Assembly (NCBI GenBank): GCA_017380955.1
Contig: JAFOCZ010000103.1
Coordinates: 1-10,147 of the forward strand
Length of the DNA stretch: 10,147 nt
Source: Alistipes sp.
Lineage (GTDB): Bacteria > Bacteroidota > Bacteroidia > Bacteroidales > Rikenellaceae
Direction: 5' to 3'
This document shows, piece by piece, positions 1-5,947 of the stretch. The notes under the pieces are model-generated. The model searched no databases and was not told the origin of the DNA. It saw nothing but the letters and a program-made list of their open reading frames with translations. Position 1 is the first letter of the stretch, and each line of letters begins with the position of its first letter. The translations under genes and the position numbers were made by a program.

Positions 1-38
1 AAACTGAAAGGTGAAAACTGAAAGGTGAAAAGGGAAAA
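1..38. repeat. Left heptameric purine-rich repeat array
   Basis: Five units of 7 bp are visible: aaactga, aaggtga, aaactga, aaggtga, aaaggga. The first 14 bp (1-14) are repeated exactly at 15-28. The unit is all purine except one or two positions, so the strand is strongly asymmetric. Positions 19-38 are a perfect 20-bp inverted match to 194-213. No ORF or RNA gene overlaps it. The array may continue to the left beyond the window. Confidence 0.8.
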
Positions 39-56
39 GTATGGAATTATATTTAT

Positions 57-151
57 ATGTCACTGCGAGCCTGTCGAGGAATCTCCTCGTTGTCTGCGGG
101 TTGTATTTTAGGAGATCCTTCGACTTCGCTATGCTTCGCACAGGATGACAT
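57..151. repeat. Palindromic intergenic element (MITE/REP-like)
   Basis: The element begins with atgtca (57-62) and ends with tgacat (146-151). Inside, 73-86 and 111-124 are inverted copies with 2 mismatches in 14 bp, and 75-89 forms its own hairpin (6-bp stem, 3-nt loop atc). The right arm has a short internal duplication, with cttcgc twice around tatg. It encodes nothing recognisable. From memory, similar sequences (cctgtcgagg and gatccttcgac arms) occur in many copies between genes in Bacteroidales and related genomes, so a dispersed non-autonomous repeat is the best reading. Copy number cannot be seen from one window. Confidence 0.65.
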
Positions 152-185
152 TTACAACCAATAGACACGCGTCGCAGACACCACA

Positions 186-220
186 CTTTTCAGTTTTCCC
201 TTTTCACCTTTCACTTTAAC
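186..220. repeat. Right heptameric pyrimidine-rich repeat array (inverted copy)
   Basis: Five 7-bp units can be read: cttttca, gttttcc, cttttca, cctttca, ctttaac. This is the reverse complement family of the array at 1-38. The 20 bp at 194-213 match 19-38 exactly in inverted orientation. The two arrays therefore flank the palindromic element like long inverted repeats, and RNA from either strand could fold into a stem of about 20 bp. Confidence 0.75.
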
Positions 221-221
221 A

Positions 222-238
222 TCGCTCCATCGGAGCGA
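222..238 (-). terminator. Small hairpin downstream of the rluA operon, possible terminator
   Basis: tcgctcc (222-228) pairs with ggagcga (232-238) as a perfect 7-bp GC-rich stem with a 3-nt loop. It lies 34 nt past the stop codon of the last minus-strand gene, where a transcript end is expected. It lacks a clear U-tract on the minus strand (the sequence after the stem is TGTTAAAGTG), so an intrinsic terminator is only weakly supported. It may simply be part of the repeat cluster. Confidence 0.3.
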
Positions 239-242
239 CACT

Positions 243-272
243 ATTACTAATTACTAATTACTCACTACTAAT
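243..272. repeat. AT-rich heptameric tandem repeat (attacta)
   Basis: Two exact attacta units (243-249, 250-256) are followed by two degenerate ones (attactc, actacta) and a partial unit. The array runs directly into the stop codon of the pseudouridine synthase gene (272-274 on the minus strand). Its 7-bp period matches that of the two purine/pyrimidine arrays further left, but the unit sequence is unrelated. Confidence 0.75.
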
Positions 273-1360
273 TAAATCTCGTCTAAGTCGAGGCCCGTAG
301 AGGCGGTGTAGCCCTCCCACTTCTGAAGCACTGCCTTCAAATCCTCAGGCATCTCCGACTCAAACTGCACATACTCGCCCGTTGTAGGGTGCACAAAGCC
401 CAAAGCACGAGCGTGAAGAGCCTGACGGGGTATGAGTTTGAAGCAGTTCTCGATAAACTGCTTATACTTCTGGAACGTAGTACCCTTTAGGATGCGGTCA
501 CCGCCATAGCGCTCATCGTTGAAGAGCGGATGTCCCTGCCACGACATATGCACACGAATCTGGTGTGTACGGCCAGTTTCCAGACGGCACTCCACCAACG
601 AGACATAGTTGTAGCGGCGCAACACCTTGAAATGTGTCACTGCGTGTTTACCCTCCTCGCCATCGGGGAATACATACATCTGCATTCTATCCTTGGGGTT
701 ACGACCGATATGACCGATGATAGTACCCTCATCCTCAGCGAGATTACCCCACACCAAAGCCACATAGCGGCGATAGATGGTGTGGTCGAAGAACTGCTTT
801 GCCAGGTGGGCGTGAGCCTTCTCGTTCTTGGCTACGACCAACAAACCCGAGGTATCCTTGTCGATACGGTGCACAAGACCTGCGCGGGCATTACCCTCGC
901 TGAACATCTCGAGGTGCTTGAGGTGGTACGACAGCGCGTGCACCAAAGTGCCGCTATGGTTACCCACACCAGGGTGCACAACCATACCGGCAGCCTTATT
1001 AACCACGATAATGTCATCATCCTCATAGACGATATCCAGCGGTATGTTCTCTGGCACAATCTCCTCCTTACGACGAGGATATGGCATCACGATAGATATC
1101 TGGTCGAGAGGCTTAATCTTGTAACTCGACTTCTGAGGTTTGCCGTTTACGAGGATGTTACCACCATCGGCAGCGGTCTGAATGCGGTTTCGCGAGGTGT
1201 TCTCGAGGCGTATGGTGAGGAACTTGTCGAGACGCATCTGCGACTGTCCCTTATCCACCGTAACGGCGAAGTGCTCATACATCTCATCACCCTCGCCATC
1301 ACTCTCCTGCACATCTACGTCCACATCGGTGAGTAACTCGTCATCAATATATTTCTCCAT
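272..1360 (-). CDS. RluA-family 23S rRNA pseudouridine synthase (RluD-like)
   Basis: It isomerises specific uridines of rRNA to pseudouridine, probably in helix 69 of 23S rRNA if it is a true RluD; the exact site is inferred from family only. The 362-aa protein has an S4 RNA-binding domain at about residues 42-95, then the catalytic domain. The catalytic aspartate is D167 in HRIDKDTSGL (164-173), and the family motif RTHQIRVH is at 264-271. I chose the ATG at 1360: a GTG six codons upstream would also be in frame, but the ATG gives a normal 21-nt gap after the preceding gene's stop. The first 26 residues form an unusually acidic tail with a DVDVDV run, not needed for the fold. It is the last gene of the minus-strand run. 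From memory, a PASTA gene followed by rluA is a common arrangement in Bacteroidetes, which fits the C-terminal half of the upstream gene. Confidence 0.93.
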   Translation of the reverse strand: MEKYIDDELLTDVDVDVQESDGEGDEMYEHFAVTVDKGQSQMRLDKFLTIRLENTSRNRIQTAADGGNILVNGKPQKSSYKIKPLDQISIVMPYPRRKEEIVPENIPLDIVYEDDDIIVVNKAAGMVVHPGVGNHSGTLVHALSYHLKHLEMFSEGNARAGLVHRIDKDTSGLLVVAKNEKAHAHLAKQFFDHTIYRRYVALVWGNLAEDEGTIIGHIGRNPKDRMQMYVFPDGEEGKHAVTHFKVLRRYNYVSLVECRLETGRTHQIRVHMSWQGHPLFNDERYGGDRILKGTTFQKYKQFIENCFKLIPRQALHARALGFVHPTTGEYVQFESEMPEDLKAVLQKWEGYTASTGLDLDEI

Positions 1361-1381
1361 CTTACAAAGTTGTATCACTGT

Positions 1382-3532
1382 TTATAAAACCTCCTTTAGC
1401 GAATCTGCCTGCTCGGACAACGCCTTACGGCGCTGCTCCTCGAAACTCTTCAAGTCGCGCGAGGCAATAACATTCATAGAGTCAACAAGATTCTCGTCAC
1501 AACTGAGGTACAGAGTCACCTCATCGCCACGGTTGAGCATAGTACCGAGGCTCTGCGACTGGCGATATACCCTCGCCTTGCGCTGCGCTATGAGATCCTC
1601 GACGCTATCGTCGTAGACAACACGTCCCACGTTGAGACCATTATCCCACAACACACCCTTAGCCTGCTGCAACGACAAGCCCACAAGGCGTGGGGTGTAG
1701 ACCATCTGCTCGTCGCGGCGATAACTTACCGTGAGCGTAACACCCGTACCCACAGGACATTTGCGCGATGTTGTAGGCTGAATCTCGCGGCGGTCTACAT
1801 ACTGTCGAAGGACATAGTCCGTAGATGTCATATCGGGCTCGTAGACCAACTTCGAGATTGTCAATCCCGAGCGCTCTATTTGGTTAAGAGCCTGACGCAG
1901 AGTCTGCTTCGCAACAAACGGAACATCGACCATACGGCGGCTATAGGCGTTTATCGTAACATAAATCTTACGACCGGGCTTCACCGTAACCTCACGCACC
2001 GATGAGGTGCGAGGCAACTGGTCGACGATAGTGCCTCCAGGAAGGTCTACATCGAAAATCGAGTCACGCACCACAATCTGCAAATCCTCACGCTCCAGCA
2101 CTCCGCGTGCGTCGTCGACATCCATACCCAGAAGGTTGGGCACCTCGATGGTAGAGCCGAGGCGTGTGCCTCGCTTAAGGCCCACAGAGAGGCATATAAG
2201 AAGCATCAACGCGAAGATGCCTATGAAGACCATATTTGCCAAAATCGGGTATCTCTTGCGGAAACTCATAACTCTGCTAAATAGTCCCTCGCTGCTCTTA
2301 GCGCCACTCCTGCGAGGTTTCGTAGCGTGACGCTTAGCGGCTGGGGTTTTGGTTTTTGTATCTGTTTTTTTCTGCATATCCTGCTCTTTAACCTCTGTCA
2401 CCACGCTCGGCGTCGGGGCATCCTCCTCATCCGTATCCCCCGCCTCGTCATCCTCGCCACGCACCACAGCGTTGTAGTGCGAATCACGCTCTACGGGGTG
2501 GAATCCTGCGGCGGTGACCATAGCCTCCAACTCCGCAACGCTCATCGTAGGACGTGCCACGCCACCAGCCATAGAGTATATCTTGGTGGTGTCGCCAATA
2601 GTGCCGTCTATGTCATCAGCGCCAAACATCAGCGCCATCTCCGTTGTGGCACGACCATACGACACCCAATATGCCTTGATATGTGGGATGTTGTCGAGGA
2701 AGATACGACCTATGGCAATCATCCTCAAGTCATCCTCGACGCTACACTCTCCAGCATCCGACATACGGTTGCCACGACTGTGGTACTTCAGAGGTATGAA
2801 GGCGTCGAAGCCTGGTGCCTCATCCTGCAACGTGCGCAGACGCTCAAGGTGGTCTATGCGCTGCTCGAGGCTCTCGATATGACCATAGAGCATTGTGCAG
2901 TTGGTGGCAATACCCATATTGTGTGCTGCGCGGTGCACAGCCAACCACTCCTCGGCACTACACTTATCGGGGCATATCTTCTTGCGCAACTCCGCGTCGA
3001 AAATCTCCGCGCCACCACCTGGTATGCACTCCATACCCGCCTCCTTGAGACGACGCAGACCCTCGACAATCGACACACCCTCGTGGCGTATCATATAGAA
3101 AATCTCCACTGCGGTGTATGCCTTAACCGTAACGTGGGGCAACACACCCTTGACACGGCGTATCATAGCGCAGTAGGTATCCAAATCGTGCTTTGGGTGC
3201 ACACCACCTACGATATGCACCTCTGTGATGTCCGTACCCACAAGTTCGCGAGCACGAGCCTCGATGTCGTCAAGCGACATATACCACGCATCGGCATCAC
3301 CCTCCCTGCGGCGGAACGAGCAGAACTCACAGTTGAAGAGACATATGTTCGTAGGCTCGAGATGCACATTGCGGTTGTAGTATACCGTCTGTCCGCTCAT
3401 CTGGCGCTTGCGTGCTGTGGCAAGTTCGCCAAGGAGCCACAGAGGGGCCTCACGCCAAAGCATCATCGCAGCCTCGGCAGAGATACGTTCGCCACGACGA
3501 ACAGCATCCGAGATATCGTTGATAGTCAGCAT
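1382..3532 (-). CDS. mqnE: Aminofutalosine synthase MqnE fused to a membrane-anchored three-PASTA protein
   Basis: Residues 1 to about 355 match MqnE, the radical SAM enzyme that joins 3-[(1-carboxyvinyl)oxy]benzoate to adenosine to form aminofutalosine in futalosine-route menaquinone synthesis. The cluster motif is C64-x3-C68-x2-C71, followed by EVHIVGGVHP (104-113), PGGGAEIF (171-178) and TMLYGH (213-218). After an acidic linker (about 359-385) comes a basic stretch (387-427), a transmembrane helix (about 429-452) and three PASTA repeats (about 461-529, 532-604, 611-679). PASTA domains usually bind peptidoglycan or muropeptides outside the membrane. The fusion fits a single topology: enzyme in the cytosol, PASTA in the periplasm. 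MqnE alone is normally about 360-390 aa, so the 331-aa tail is extra. There is no stop between the halves, and M386 (ATG at 2377-2375) could start a separate PASTA protein. The ATG at 3532 lies 1 nt after the upstream stop, suggesting translational coupling. Confidence 0.9.
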   Translation of the reverse strand: MLTINDISDAVRRGERISAEAAMMLWREAPLWLLGELATARKRQMSGQTVYYNRNVHLEPTNICLFNCEFCSFRRREGDADAWYMSLDDIEARARELVGTDITEVHIVGGVHPKHDLDTYCAMIRRVKGVLPHVTVKAYTAVEIFYMIRHEGVSIVEGLRRLKEAGMECIPGGGAEIFDAELRKKICPDKCSAEEWLAVHRAAHNMGIATNCTMLYGHIESLEQRIDHLERLRTLQDEAPGFDAFIPLKYHSRGNRMSDAGECSVEDDLRMIAIGRIFLDNIPHIKAYWVSYGRATTEMALMFGADDIDGTIGDTTKIYSMAGGVARPTMSVAELEAMVTAAGFHPVERDSHYNAVVRGEDDEAGDTDEEDAPTPSVVTEVKEQDMQKKTDTKTKTPAAKRHATKPRRSGAKSSEGLFSRVMSFRKRYPILANMVFIGIFALMLLICLSVGLKRGTRLGSTIEVPNLLGMDVDDARGVLEREDLQIVVRDSIFDVDLPGGTIVDQLPRTSSVREVTVKPGRKIYVTINAYSRRMVDVPFVAKQTLRQALNQIERSGLTISKLVYEPDMTSTDYVLRQYVDRREIQPTTSRKCPVGTGVTLTVSYRRDEQMVYTPRLVGLSLQQAKGVLWDNGLNVGRVVYDDSVEDLIAQRKARVYRQSQSLGTMLNRGDEVTLYLSCDENLVDSMNVIASRDLKSFEEQRRKALSEQADSLKEVL
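2375..2400 (-). promoter_or_regulatory. Possible internal translation start for the PASTA half
   Basis: An in-frame ATG (2377-2375) sits exactly where a stand-alone PASTA protein would begin. It follows the acidic MqnE linker and precedes the lysine/arginine-rich segment and membrane helix. The bases just upstream on the minus strand read AAAGAGCAGGAT, which is purine-rich and loosely like a ribosome binding site. Starting here would give a 331-aa protein of the usual PASTA-protein layout. Whether ribosomes use it is not visible from sequence. Confidence 0.35.
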
Positions 3533-3533
3533 T

Positions 3534-4643
3534 TTATTTTGGTGCTTTAATGTAAACGTAGAGTGCTATGATGGCAAATATTATGTTTGGCAGCCACACT
3601 CCCAACCACGGTGGCACTGTGCCGCCAAGGGCTATCTGCTCGAATACACGACCCAGCATAATATATGTGAAACATAGCGTAATACCCATACCAATGTGCA
3701 TACCCATACCACCACGCACCTTACGCGATGCGATAGCCACACCTATGAGCGTGAGGATGAAGGTCGAGAAGGGGTATGAGAAGCGTGTGTGACGCTCCAC
3801 CTCTATGAGGAACAGGTCATCCGAGCCCTTGGAGCGCTGCTGCGCTAAGAAGTCGTTCAACTCCTCGAAGGTCAGGGTCTTGACCAAGCCCTTTGTGCCG
3901 ACCAACTCTCGGGCATCGAGGTTGATAAGCGTATCGAGATTTCGGAACTGCTCATAGCCCAGAGTACCATCCTCGCCACGCGTGTAGATAACATATCGTG
4001 GTGCTGTCCAGCGTCCCGACTCCTCGTCGAATGTGGCACTTGCGGCGTTGAGCACCTCAACCATATCCGAGCCCTCGTAGCGCTCTATAGCGAAGAAGGG
4101 CACACGCTCCAAATCGGGAGAGTAGCCACGAACATAGGCAAACGTACCTGGCTCAAGTTGGCGGTATACGTGCTCCTGGTAGTCGATAAGTTGGTTACCC
4201 TTGAAATACTTAGCCTGGAACGCCACGCTATCCTTCTGACCCTCGGGGATAATCCACAAACTGAGGCAAAGGCTGGCAAGGGCGATGATACCCGCGCCAA
4301 GCATATATGGCCACATAAGGCGGCGGAAACTGACACCACCCGACAGAATAGCCACAATCTCGGTCTGCATAGCCAACTTCGAGGTGAAGAATATCACCGA
4401 GATAAAGGTAAACAGCGCACTGAACTGGTTGACCAGATGGGGAATGAAGTTCAGGTAGTAGTCGAAGATGATGGCATCAACAGGTGCGTGCATCTCTGTG
4501 AAGTCGTCAACACGCTCCACATAGTCGAACACCACGATGATGATGGACATCATCAACAGACCAAAAACATATGTCATCAAGAACTTCTTGAGGATATATC
4601 TGTCAAGAGTTCTGTAACCGGGTATCGAAGGTATTAACCTCAC
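3534..4643 (-). CDS. LptF/LptG-family permease (lipopolysaccharide export)
   Basis: This is an inner-membrane subunit of the YjgP/YjgQ family. With the LptB ATPase such proteins extract lipopolysaccharide from the inner membrane and pass it to the Lpt bridge. The 369-aa protein has the family layout: three N-terminal transmembrane helices (about 22-40, 64-86, 110-132), a large periplasmic domain (about 135-285), and three C-terminal helices (about 287-305, 316-334, 346-365). The family-typical E-I-V-A-I-L-S-G-G-V-S stretch is at 95-105. The start is a GTG at 4643; an in-frame stop lies five codons upstream, and the first in-frame ATG (codon 23) would cut into the first helix. I cannot tell LptF from LptG, since Bacteroidetes members are often encoded singly. 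It lies 21 nt after tgt and 1 nt before mqnE. Confidence 0.9.
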   Translation of the reverse strand: MRLIPSIPGYRTLDRYILKKFLMTYVFGLLMMSIIIVVFDYVERVDDFTEMHAPVDAIIFDYYLNFIPHLVNQFSALFTFISVIFFTSKLAMQTEIVAILSGGVSFRRLMWPYMLGAGIIALASLCLSLWIIPEGQKDSVAFQAKYFKGNQLIDYQEHVYRQLEPGTFAYVRGYSPDLERVPFFAIERYEGSDMVEVLNAASATFDEESGRWTAPRYVIYTRGEDGTLGYEQFRNLDTLINLDARELVGTKGLVKTLTFEELNDFLAQQRSKGSDDLFLIEVERHTRFSYPFSTFILTLIGVAIASRKVRGGMGMHIGMGITLCFTYIMLGRVFEQIALGGTVPPWLGVWLPNIIFAIIALYVYIKAPK

Positions 4644-4664
4644 GAGTTTTCTGTTTTAAGTTTC

Positions 4665-5795
4665 TTATAATCTGCGAGATAGTTTTATGACCATCTCCTC
4701 CTTCCACGCCTTGAAGTCGCCAGCCTGAATATGCTTGCGAGCCTCTCCAACAAGCCACAGATAGAACGCCGTATTGTGCAACGAGGCTATCTGCGCTGCA
4801 AGCATCTCCTTGCATACCACCAAGTGGTGAAGATAGGCCTTGGTATACTGCTTGTCGACAAACGTAACGCCGTTAGGGTCTACAGGCGAGAAGTCATTCT
4901 CCCACTTCTTGTTGCGGATGTTGATGACACCCTCGGATGTGAACAACTGACCGTTACGACCGTTGCGCGTTGGCATCACACAGTCGAACATATCGACACC
5001 CCGATCTATAGCCTCGAGGATATTCACAGGAGTTCCCACACCCATCAAATAGCGTGGCTTGTCCTCCGGCAACACCGTGTTACACACCTCAATCATAGAG
5101 TACATAACATCCGTAGGCTCACCCACTGCCAAGCCACCAATAGCATAGCCATCGGCATTGTACTGCAACACGTTACGCGCTGCACGCTCTCGCAAATCGG
5201 CATATCCTGCACCCTGAACAATAGGGAACAGCGCCTGGTAGTGACCCCACTTTGGCTGTGTCTGGTGATAGCGGTTGAAGCAACGGTCGAGCCAGCGCTC
5301 GGTCAGTGCCAACGATTTCTTGGCATAGTCGTATGGAGCATCTCCAGGAGGGCACTCGTCGAAGGCCATCATAATATCTGCTCCTATGGTACGCTCGGTG
5401 TCGATGACACTCTCGGGTGTGAAGACGTGACGCGAGCCGTCGATATGCGACTGAAAGTGGCATCCATCCTCCTTAATCTTACGGCACGCTGCCAACGAGA
5501 AGACCTGGAAGCCACCACTATCGGTAAGCATAGGCTTGTTCCACGACGAGAAGCGGTGCACACCACCTGCCTGCTCGATGATGTCCATACCAGGACGCAG
5601 GTAGAGGTGATAGGTGTTGGCAAGGATAATCTGTGCCTTAGCCTCCTGCTCCACATCGCGGTGGAAGATACCCTTCATAGCGGCGGCAGTACCCACAGGC
5701 ATAAATATTGGAGTCTCAATCTTACCGTGATCGGTGTCAATTACTCCTGCACGCGCCTTGCTATTTGGCGCAGTATGTTGCAATGTAAACTTCAT
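4665..5795 (-). CDS. tgt: tRNA-guanine(34) transglycosylase (queuosine synthesis)
   Basis: It exchanges guanine-34 in the anticodon of GUN tRNAs (Asp, Asn, His, Tyr) for the queuosine precursor preQ1. The 376-aa length is normal for bacterial Tgt. Visible motifs are the active-site D92 in TDSGGFQVFSL (91-101), the substrate-binding FDECPPG (145-151), GGLAVGE (220-226) and the nucleophile D271 in FDCVMPTRNGR (270-280). The usual zinc-site cysteines (CxCxxC) are absent: aligned with the Escherichia coli sequence as I recall it, they fall at G309, T311 and D314, while the fourth ligand H340 remains. I believe other Bacteroidetes Tgt proteins show the same loss. I chose the ATG at 5795; a TTG seven codons upstream overlaps the likely promoter. 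It is the first gene of the minus-strand run. Confidence 0.96.
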   Translation of the reverse strand: MKFTLQHTAPNSKARAGVIDTDHGKIETPIFMPVGTAAAMKGIFHRDVEQEAKAQIILANTYHLYLRPGMDIIEQAGGVHRFSSWNKPMLTDSGGFQVFSLAACRKIKEDGCHFQSHIDGSRHVFTPESVIDTERTIGADIMMAFDECPPGDAPYDYAKKSLALTERWLDRCFNRYHQTQPKWGHYQALFPIVQGAGYADLRERAARNVLQYNADGYAIGGLAVGEPTDVMYSMIEVCNTVLPEDKPRYLMGVGTPVNILEAIDRGVDMFDCVMPTRNGRNGQLFTSEGVINIRNKKWENDFSPVDPNGVTFVDKQYTKAYLHHLVVCKEMLAAQIASLHNTAFYLWLVGEARKHIQAGDFKAWKEEMVIKLSRRL

Positions 5796-5813
5796 AACAA
5801 TATATATAACGTG

Positions 5814-5846
5814 CAAATATACTCAAAAAATATTGATTATTTGCAA
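5814..5846 (-). promoter_or_regulatory. Likely promoter of the tgt operon
   Basis: On the minus strand the -7 box TATATTTG (5821-5814) matches the Bacteroidetes consensus TAnnTTTG. A TTG (5846-5844) lies 22 nt upstream of it as a -33 element, slightly wider than the usual spacing. The predicted transcript would start near 5808, giving a leader of roughly 13 nt before the tgt ATG at 5795. Confidence 0.55.
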
Positions 5847-5892
5847 TTTTGCAACACCTTCATTTTTAATTTTTATTATAGTTGGAGTTCTA

Positions 5893-5923
5893 TTGATATA
5901 TTTCACTTTTTTGCGTATCTTTG
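5893..5923 (+). promoter_or_regulatory. Likely promoter of the glycosyltransferase-sigma-rsmG operon
   Basis: TATCTTTG (5916-5923) is an exact match to the Bacteroidetes -7 consensus TAnnTTTG. A TTG at 5893-5895, 20 nt upstream, serves as the -33 element. The start of transcription would fall near 5930, about 18 nt before the GTG at 5948. It is back to back with the tgt promoter in an AT-rich 152-bp spacer with no other gene. Confidence 0.65.
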
Positions 5924-5947
5924 TGCGATTATAGACTTTTATAAACC

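Noticed and set aside
57..151. Palindromic element considered as a tRNA, small RNA or riboswitch
   Set aside because: There is no cloverleaf with a T-loop, no known riboswitch core, and no downstream gene in the correct orientation for leader control.
1..220. Inverted heptamer arrays considered as a CRISPR array or insertion-sequence ends
   Set aside because: There are no regular unique spacers, no transposase, and the repeat unit is only 7 bp. The enclosed segment is too short to carry an enzyme.
530..1336. 268-codon open frame on the plus strand opposite the RluA-family gene
   Set aside because: It is antisense to all the conserved pseudouridine synthase motifs and its translation resembles no known family.
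2327..3550. 407-codon open frame on the plus strand opposite mqnE
   Set aside because: It is antisense to a gene with clear MqnE motifs. Its translation is rich in His/Arg/Thr with no recognisable domain, as expected for a shadow frame produced by the codon bias of the real gene.
3534..5795. Possible horizontally acquired or defence-related island
   Set aside because: The genes are standard Bacteroidales housekeeping functions with similar base and codon use, close spacing and no mobility genes.
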